Origin: Spirochaetaceae bacterium
GTDB taxonomy: Bacteria; Spirochaetota; Spirochaetia; SZUA-6; Fen-1364
DNA length: 10,390 bases
Reading direction: 5' to 3'
Assembly (NCBI GenBank): GCA_003141795.1
Contig: PLNO01000355.1
Coordinates: 3,512 to 13,901, forward strand
The position numbers and the translations under genes were made by a program. How positions within the stretch are numbered: the first letter of the stretch is position 1; each line of letters starts with the position of its first letter. Below, piece by piece: positions 6,225 through 10,390 of the stretch. Below the pieces are notes generated by a model, which worked only from the letters and a program-made list of their open reading frames with translations, ran no database searches and was not told the origin of the DNA.

Positions 6225-7194
6225 GCACCGCGTCCTTGATGAGCGTGTCGTAGACCTCCCGGACCTGGCGCATCACCCCGCGGGAAAGGCGCGGCATTGC
6301 GCAGGCCGAGCAGTTCTCCTCCACCTGTTCGGGGGTTTTCGCTCCGGGGATCGTGCACGACACGGCGTCATGCATGAGGATCCAGCGCAGGGCGAACTGG
6401 GGCATGGTCATGCCATGGGGCAGGACCTGCCGAAGCTGCTCCACGGCTTCAAGCCCTTTCGCGTAGTCCACCCCCGCGAAGGTTTCTCCCCGGTCGAACG
6501 CCTGGCCTTTGCGGTTGTAGGCGCGATGATCGTCTGATTTGAAGCGGGTTGCGCGCGACATCCGTCCGCTCAGCATTCCGCTTGCCAGCGGCACGCGGAC
6601 GATGATCCCGATCCAGCGCGATTTCGCCTCCCGGAAGAACAGGTCTGCCGGTCTCTGACGGAACATGTTGAAGATGATCTGAACCGTCTTCACGCCGGGG
6701 TATTCGATCGCCTTCAGCGCCTCTTCCACCTTTTCGACGCTGACGCCGTAGTTCTTCAGCTTCCCTGCCTTTACCATGAGGTCGAGGCTTTCGAAGATCT
6801 CCGGCATGTAGAAGACGGGGGTCGGAGGGCAGTGCAGCTGAAGGAGATCGAGTGCTTCCACCCGGAGGTTGCGCAGGCTCTCCTCCACGAATTTCCGTAA
6901 TACCACGGGGGTGTACTTCTCCGCGACGTGCGGGGAGAGCTTGCGCCCCGCTTTCGTGGCGACGTAGATGGTCTCCTTGCGCTCCCGCAGGAGCTGCCCG
7001 ATGAGCTTTTCGCTGCGGCCGTTCCCGTAGACATCGGCGGTGTCGAAGAAGTTGACGCCGAGATCCACCGCCTTGTGCAGCGCTGCCAGGGAAGTGCGGT
7101 CATCCACGGGGCCCCAGCCCGCGCCGATGGCCCAGGAGCCGAAGCTCACCTCGGAAACTTTCATCCCCGTTCGGCCGAGAAGTCTGTAGTTCAT
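6211..7194 (-). CDS. Aldo/keto reductase
   Basis: An NAD(P)H-dependent oxidoreductase of the aldo/keto reductase superfamily, 327 residues, full length for the group. The catalytic tetrad is visible: Asp51 and Tyr56 in FFDTADVYGNGRSE, Lys81 in VATKAG, and His121 in LLQLHCPP. The N-terminal YRLLGRTGMKVSEVSFGSW and the GVS segment at 150-152 are typical. The C-terminal nucleotide-binding region contains IPGAKTPEQVEEN. No signal peptide is seen, so it is cytoplasmic. The substrate cannot be read from sequence. The ATG lies 3 nt after the stop of the cytochrome c fusion gene, and a GGAG overlapping that gene's end sits 6 nt before the ATG, so the two are translationally coupled in one operon. Pairing a soluble reductase with a membrane cytochrome hints at a shared redox task, but that is inference. 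Confidence 0.93.
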   Translation of the reverse strand: MNYRLLGRTGMKVSEVSFGSWAIGAGWGPVDDRTSLAALHKAVDLGVNFFDTADVYGNGRSEKLIGQLLRERKETIYVATKAGRKLSPHVAEKYTPVVLRKFVEESLRNLRVEALDLLQLHCPPTPVFYMPEIFESLDLMVKAGKLKNYGVSVEKVEEALKAIEYPGVKTVQIIFNMFRQRPADLFFREAKSRWIGIIVRVPLASGMLSGRMSRATRFKSDDHRAYNRKGQAFDRGETFAGVDYAKGLEAVEQLRQVLPHGMTMPQFALRWILMHDAVSCTIPGAKTPEQVEENCSACAMPRLSRGVMRQVREVYDTLIKDAVHQRW

Positions 7195-7197
7195 CGT

Positions 7198-8181
7198 CTA
7201 CTCCGGTAACAAGAGGTTTTCGAGCCCTGCTCCCAGCATCACGGCGGGGATGGCAAGCCCTATGGCCGCGTGCGCGGCGCCGAGCCCTATCATGAGATCG
7301 TGGTCGCCCCGGCTCATCGCATCGGTGCTGAAGAACCCGAGAACGATCTGCGCCACCATGAGCGTGGCGTGCGTGTAGAAGGCGTAGCGATGGATGTCGT
7401 GCTTCGTGAGCTTGCCCGGCGTGGAATCGGTGAACATCGATATCCCCGTCAGCGCGTCCCCGAGGTAGAGGGTCTCTCCCGCGGAGAGAAGCCCGACGTG
7501 CCACCAGCGGAGGGTCTGCTCGCTGCCTCCCCAGATCGTTTGAATCTCCGCGGAGCGGCGCGCGAGGTCCGCCGCGCTGTTTTCATCGAAGCCCGCGGGA
7601 AAATTGGCCGAGCTATCGCGCCACGCGTGACCCGCGTTCATCATGTCGACGAAGTGGACGATGCCGATGACGCCGGCGGCCAGGAACAACGCCGTGGAGG
7701 TGAACCCTGTCGTCTCGTGGAAAGCGACCTTGCTGGGGAAGAAGAGGAATCCTTGCTGAGCGGGTGCTGCCGCGGCGGCAGCGGAACCGGATGCCGCCGG
7801 CTGCGGTGCGGCGGGGACCGCGATAGGCAGATCCGTCGAGGGCGCGCCCGCGGCGATCCACCCGCGAATGAACGCCTTCTGGTCAGGGGTCAGCTTCGGC
7901 CCCTCCGCGGGCATCTCGTCCGCCGCGATTTTACGATAGAGGATGCTCTTGTCAGGATCCCCCGCGACGATACGGCCTCCCGCCGTGATGGTGTCATACG
8001 AGCCGGTCCAGTCATGGCAGGTCGAGCAGCTCGTGGCGAGGATCTCCTTGATGGTGGCGAACCCCTTGTTGTCGGGCATGGCCGATAGGGTCTCACCGAA
8101 GAGCGCAGAGGTGACGCCTGCCAGGGCGGCACATCCGACGAGGAGCTGCACGATCACAATTCCCAATCTGTCTTTGCGCAT
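7198..8181 (-). CDS. Monoheme cytochrome c domain fused to a four-helix membrane domain
   Basis: A 327-residue protein. The N-terminus is hydrophobic (about 6-28) and contains LVGC (14-17), a possible lipobox; it may be a lipoprotein signal or a plain anchor. Residues 42-113 match a planctomycete-type cytochrome c domain: heme motif CSTCH (Cys52, Cys55, His56), AGDPDKSILYRKI, likely axial Met90 in ADEMPAEGPKLT, and RGWIAAGAP. An Ala/Pro-rich linker (120-143) follows. The C-terminal half has about four hydrophobic helices (roughly 159-178, 227-247, 264-285, 295-318), each containing or flanked by histidine (His176, His228, His271, His304), as expected for b-type heme or metal ligands; I recognise no named family for it. 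The heme domain should face outside the cytoplasmic membrane. The aldo/keto reductase follows 3 nt later. There is no clear Shine-Dalgarno; see the promoter entry. The cytochrome c half is confident, the role of the membrane half is open. Confidence 0.85.
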   Translation of the reverse strand: MRKDRLGIVIVQLLVGCAALAGVTSALFGETLSAMPDNKGFATIKEILATSCSTCHDWTGSYDTITAGGRIVAGDPDKSILYRKIAADEMPAEGPKLTPDQKAFIRGWIAAGAPSTDLPIAVPAAPQPAASGSAAAAAAPAQQGFLFFPSKVAFHETTGFTSTALFLAAGVIGIVHFVDMMNAGHAWRDSSANFPAGFDENSAADLARRSAEIQTIWGGSEQTLRWWHVGLLSAGETLYLGDALTGISMFTDSTPGKLTKHDIHRYAFYTHATLMVAQIVLGFFSTDAMSRGDHDLMIGLGAAHAAIGLAIPAVMLGAGLENLLLPE

Positions 8182-8187
8182 GTGCTC

Positions 8188-8215
8188 AAGATATCACGAC
8201 GAAAGGGGAAATCAA
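8188..8215 (-). promoter_or_regulatory. Candidate promoter for the cytochrome c / aldo-keto reductase operon
   Basis: On the minus strand: TTGATT (8215-8210), a 16-nt spacer, and TATCTT (8193-8188). The ATG at 8181 follows after 6 nt. The -35 overlaps an inverted repeat, ATCAAGCTCTTGAT (8211-8224, 6-bp arms), which could be a regulator site or a weak terminator stem for ribA. Confidence 0.45.
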
Positions 8216-8336
8216 GCTCTTGATGCATCCTGTCCGGCGATGAAGCCGAATACCATTGCGGGTCCGATCGTGCCCTGCGCCTGAAGTCCTCGTCGACCCC
8301 GCTCCGTGCGAAGGAGCCCATTTCCTCCGTTCGCGC

Positions 8337-9092
8337 TCAGTCCTGAAGGACGTCGGCCTCCTGGGCGGACATTCCCTCCAGCACGGGCCGATCGAGCTGC
8401 TCGACGAGCCTCTCCATCCCCCGGGAATCGAGGAGGTGTCCCGACTTCTCCATCTTCGTCTTGAGGTAGAACTCGTTGTACTTGTTCGGCGGGATGATGA
8501 GCGGGATCCTGCCCGACACCTTCACGCCCATGGCCGTGAGCCCGTTTATCTTCTTCGGGTTGTTCGTCATGAGCCGCACGGATTTCACCTTCAAGGACAT
8601 CAGCATGTGAGCGGCGACGCTGTAGTCCCGCTCGTCGTCGCGGAATCCCAGGGCGATGTTCGCCTCCACCGTGTCCATGCCGTGGTCCTGCAGGCCGTAG
8701 GCCCGGATCTTGTTGAGGAAGCCGATCCCGCGGCCCTCCTGACGGAGGTAGAGGAGGATGCCGCGCTCCATCTTGCCGATGGCCGCGAGGGCAGCCTCGA
8801 GCTGGTCCCGGCAATCGCAGCGCAGCGAGCCGATGGCGTCCCCCGTGAGACATTCGGAGTGCAGGCGCACCGGCACGTCCTCCTCGCCGGTGATGTCACC
8901 GTGCACGAACGCGGCGTGCTCCTTGCCGTCACGGTTGTTCCAGAAGGCGACCACCTGGAACTGGCCGAAGCGGGACGGCAGCTCCGCGATGGCGGCGACG
9001 CGGACGCAGATATGGTCCTTTCCCATGCCTTCGCAGTCGTGAAAGCGATTCTCGTCCAGGAGCTCTTTGATCTGGAGATGTGTCAGTGGCAT
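8337..9092 (-). CDS. ribA: GTP cyclohydrolase II
   Basis: Catalyses the first step of riboflavin synthesis, opening GTP to a diaminohydroxyribosylaminopyrimidinone phosphate with loss of formate and pyrophosphate. From ATG 9092 the protein has 251 residues. The zinc-binding cysteines are in SECLTGDAIGSLRCDC (Cys81, Cys92, Cys94). The catalytic/GTP loop RQEGRGIGFLNKIRAYGLQD follows, then DTVEAN, the FRDDERDY block and VRLMTNNPKK. It is a single-domain enzyme, not the RibBA fusion common in many bacteria, and no ribB or other rib gene is in view. An in-frame GTG at 9107 would add five residues, but TATCTT sits exactly between it and the ATG, so I chose the ATG. It is divergent from the FAD-dependent oxidoreductase gene. 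Its C-terminus extends some 35 residues beyond the last core motifs, including a basic KTKMEKSGH segment seen in some family members. Confidence 0.95.
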   Translation of the reverse strand: MPLTHLQIKELLDENRFHDCEGMGKDHICVRVAAIAELPSRFGQFQVVAFWNNRDGKEHAAFVHGDITGEEDVPVRLHSECLTGDAIGSLRCDCRDQLEAALAAIGKMERGILLYLRQEGRGIGFLNKIRAYGLQDHGMDTVEANIALGFRDDERDYSVAAHMLMSLKVKSVRLMTNNPKKINGLTAMGVKVSGRIPLIIPPNKYNEFYLKTKMEKSGHLLDSRGMERLVEQLDRPVLEGMSAQEADVLQD

Positions 9093-9098
9093 GCCAAC

Positions 9099-9104
9099 AA
9101 GATA
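9099..9104 (-). promoter_or_regulatory. Candidate -10 element of ribA, placed for a leaderless start
   Basis: TATCTT (9104-9099 on the minus strand) ends 6 nt before ATG 9092, the same hexamer and distance as upstream of the cytochrome c fusion gene. The -35 position (9127-9122, TTTCCC) matches consensus poorly. No Shine-Dalgarno lies in front of the ATG. Confidence 0.4.
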
Positions 9105-9148
9105 CACCAGCGCCGTTGCGCGGGAAAGGCGGAAGGGCCGTTTCGGAT

Positions 9149-9177
9149 TTGACCGCCCGTGCAGGCCGCGCTATCCT
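9149..9177 (+). promoter_or_regulatory. Sigma70-type promoter for the FAD-dependent oxidoreductase gene
   Basis: TTGACC (9149-9154, 5 of 6), a 17-nt spacer, and TATCCT (9172-9177, 4 of 6). The predicted transcription start is near 9184, only about 4 nt before the ATG at 9188. The GGAGG at 9179-9183, which looks like a Shine-Dalgarno, would then be mostly or wholly untranscribed unless transcription starts early. Confidence 0.5.
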
Positions 9178-9187
9178 CGGAGGCGCA

Positions 9188-10213
9188 ATGGCCGTACACG
9201 ATGTGATCGTTCTGGGTGCGGGGGTGGCGGGGCTGCAATGCGCCCGCCGGCTGGCCGCCGCTGGCGCGGATGTGCTCGCCGTTGACCGCGCGGACAAGCC
9301 GGGGGGTCGCTGTGCGACCCGTGTCTTCGAGGGACAGGCCGCGGACTACGGCTCGGCGTTCGTCCACGGGGACGATCCCGGTTTCCTCTCGGCGCTCGAT
9401 GCCGTGGACGCTGAGCGCCTGAACGGTTGGCCCGCCCGGGTGAGCGGCCACGGGAAGCCCTGCCAGCCGGTGGCGTTCGCCCCGTTCCAGACGCGCTGCG
9501 CGTTCGTCGACGGCCTCAACGCGCTGCCGCGCTCGCTGGCCCGGGGGCTGGCGCTGCATCTCCGCGCGCAGGCGTCCAGGGTCGAGGCAAACGATGACGG
9601 GTGCGTCGTCGTGCTGCAGGACGGCGAACGTCTGGCCTCCCGTGAGCTCGTCCTCGCCCTCGCCCTGGAGCAGGCGGTGCCTTTCCTGCGCATGCTTCCG
9701 CCGGAGTCCGGCAGCGCGTCGGCCGTAGGAATGCTTGAGATGTTCACGAGCCTGCCCTGTCTGGCCCTCATAGCCGGCTACGACGGGGAGACGGCTATGC
9801 CGGACTGGGACGTCCTGTATCCCGAGGACGAGCCGGCGCTCCTGCTCGTGAGCAACGAATCCGCCAAGAGACCGCACGGCCATGGCAGGGTGCTGCTCCT
9901 CCAGGCCTCGCCGCGATGGTCGCACCAGAACCTCGAGCGACAGCCGGAGGAATGGAGCGCTGAGCTCCTCGGCATCGCCGCGCGCAGGCTCGGCGCATGG
10001 GCCGGCTCTCCGCGGTGGACACACCCTCACCGCTGGCGATATTCGCGGCTGGATCTCGCCAACGAGCTCGCGGCACCCCTCGTGGTGAAGGTCGGCCGAT
10101 CGAGGATCGGTGTTGCGGGGGACCTTTTTTCCCCGGGCGGCGGCCTCCAGGCGGCATGGCTCTCCGGCGACCGACTGGCGCAGAGGCTTCTCGCAGAGCC
10201 GAACGGGCGCTGA
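9188..10213 (+). CDS. FAD-dependent oxidoreductase, renalase-like (COG3380 type)
   Basis: A 341-residue flavoprotein. The N-terminus has the dinucleotide-binding fold: VIVLGAGVAGLQCARRL with GxGxxG at 10-15, an acidic strand end (VDRAD, about 32-36), then PGGRCATR (38-45), which contacts FAD in amine-oxidase-like enzymes. The C-terminus has HRWRYSRLD (281-289) and the second FAD motif GVAGDLFSPGGGLQAAWLSG (308-327), both typical of the renalase-like group of NAD/FAD-dependent oxidoreductases. The substrate is unknown; related proteins have been linked to oxidation of aberrant nicotinamide isomers or other amines, but I cannot assign one. No signal peptide is seen. ATG 9188 is chosen because the Rossmann motif starts at once and GGAGG precedes it; a GTG at 9080 would reach into ribA. 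It is divergent from ribA, which supplies the flavin pathway, and convergent with the PDZ gene 27 nt downstream. Confidence 0.88.
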   Translation: MAVHDVIVLGAGVAGLQCARRLAAAGADVLAVDRADKPGGRCATRVFEGQAADYGSAFVHGDDPGFLSALDAVDAERLNGWPARVSGHGKPCQPVAFAPFQTRCAFVDGLNALPRSLARGLALHLRAQASRVEANDDGCVVVLQDGERLASRELVLALALEQAVPFLRMLPPESGSASAVGMLEMFTSLPCLALIAGYDGETAMPDWDVLYPEDEPALLLVSNESAKRPHGHGRVLLLQASPRWSHQNLERQPEEWSAELLGIAARRLGAWAGSPRWTHPHRWRYSRLDLANELAAPLVVKVGRSRIGVAGDLFSPGGGLQAAWLSGDRLAQRLLAEPNGR

Positions 10214-10240
10214 TCATCGGCTCCGCCAGCGGCGCCCGGC

Positions 10241-10390
10241 TTACAGTCCTATGCTGATGTCCGTTCCGTTCCTCACAATCTGAAAGGTCACGCGTCGGCC
10301 CTTGCCCTGGTTGAGCGCCTTGTAGTAGTCGAAGACATTGCGCACCGACACGCCGTTCACCGCCGTGATCACATCGCCGGGCTTGATTCC
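10241..10390 (-). CDS. C-terminal fragment of a PDZ-domain protein, probably HtrA/DegP-type serine protease
   Basis: The minus-strand frame is open from the right edge of the window to TAA 10243-10241, giving the last 49 residues of a protein. It contains GIKPGDVITAVNGVSVRN, the carboxylate-binding and core strands of a PDZ domain, followed by a helix (VFDYYKALNQ) and two strands ending in VRNGTDISIGL. A PDZ domain at the very C-terminus is common in HtrA/DegP-type periplasmic proteases, and also in RseP- and Ctp-type proteases or non-enzymatic PDZ proteins. The catalytic part lies outside the window, so the protease call is inference. The gene is convergent with the FAD-dependent oxidoreductase. 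Confidence 0.75.
   Translation of the reverse strand, partial: GIKPGDVITAVNGVSVRNVFDYYKALNQGKGRRVTFQIVRNGTDISIGL

Noticed and set aside
8256..9152. Plus-strand 298-residue ORF
   Set aside because: It is antisense to ribA, which has all its zinc and catalytic motifs.

Overview
The window is bacterial chromosomal DNA, GC-rich (roughly 60% by eye) and densely coded. I see no phage, plasmid, insertion sequence, CRISPR, rRNA or tRNA signature. The gene set (smpB beside a PEGA/SUMF1-type membrane protein, two tandem signal peptidases with a long internal insertion in one, then hemW) looks most like a GC-rich, free-living spirochaete. That assignment is inference from gene style and neighbourhood, not from a marker gene.

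Layout, left to right. (1) Bases 1-2107, minus strand: a PEGA plus formylglycine-generating-enzyme-like (SUMF1/PvdO) membrane protein, followed 16 nt later by smpB. The smpB stop codon lies just past the left edge. (2) Bases 2108-2180: a compact divergent promoter region in which two opposed sigma70-type promoters share essentially the same -35 bases. (3) Bases 2181-5199, plus strand: lepB1, lepB2 and hemW, packed with a 3-nt gap and then an overlap, so one operon for signal-peptide removal plus a radical-SAM heme chaperone. (4) Bases 5200-5926: a 727-nt stretch with no convincing gene. It contains a striking 59-nt hairpin and short protein-like open fragments, and may be a repeat or the relic of one. 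(5) Bases 5927-6202, plus strand: a small protein that I place in the DUF2103 family. (6) Bases 6211-8181, minus strand: a two-gene operon of a cytochrome c / polytopic membrane fusion and an aldo/keto reductase. (7) Bases 8337-9092, minus strand: ribA (GTP cyclohydrolase II). (8) Bases 9188-10213, plus strand: an FAD-dependent, renalase-like oxidoreductase. (9) Bases 10241-10390, minus strand: the C-terminal end of a PDZ-domain protein, probably an HtrA/DegP-type protease, cut by the right edge.

How the genes fit together. The left half concerns protein quality and export: trans-translation rescue, two signal peptidases and a membrane-anchored PEGA/SUMF1 protein. The right half is redox flavoured: a cytochrome c fusion, an aldo/keto reductase, the first committed enzyme of flavin synthesis, and a flavoenzyme transcribed divergently from it.

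The most unusual signals are: the recurrent placement of a -10-like hexamer exactly 6 nt before the ATG of three minus-strand genes with no clear Shine-Dalgarno (possible leaderless mRNAs); the overlapping divergent promoter at 2114-2165; the cytochrome c fused to a four-helix membrane domain with one histidine per helix; the SUMF1-like domain lacking the catalytic cysteines; and the 59-nt hairpin at 5450-5508.
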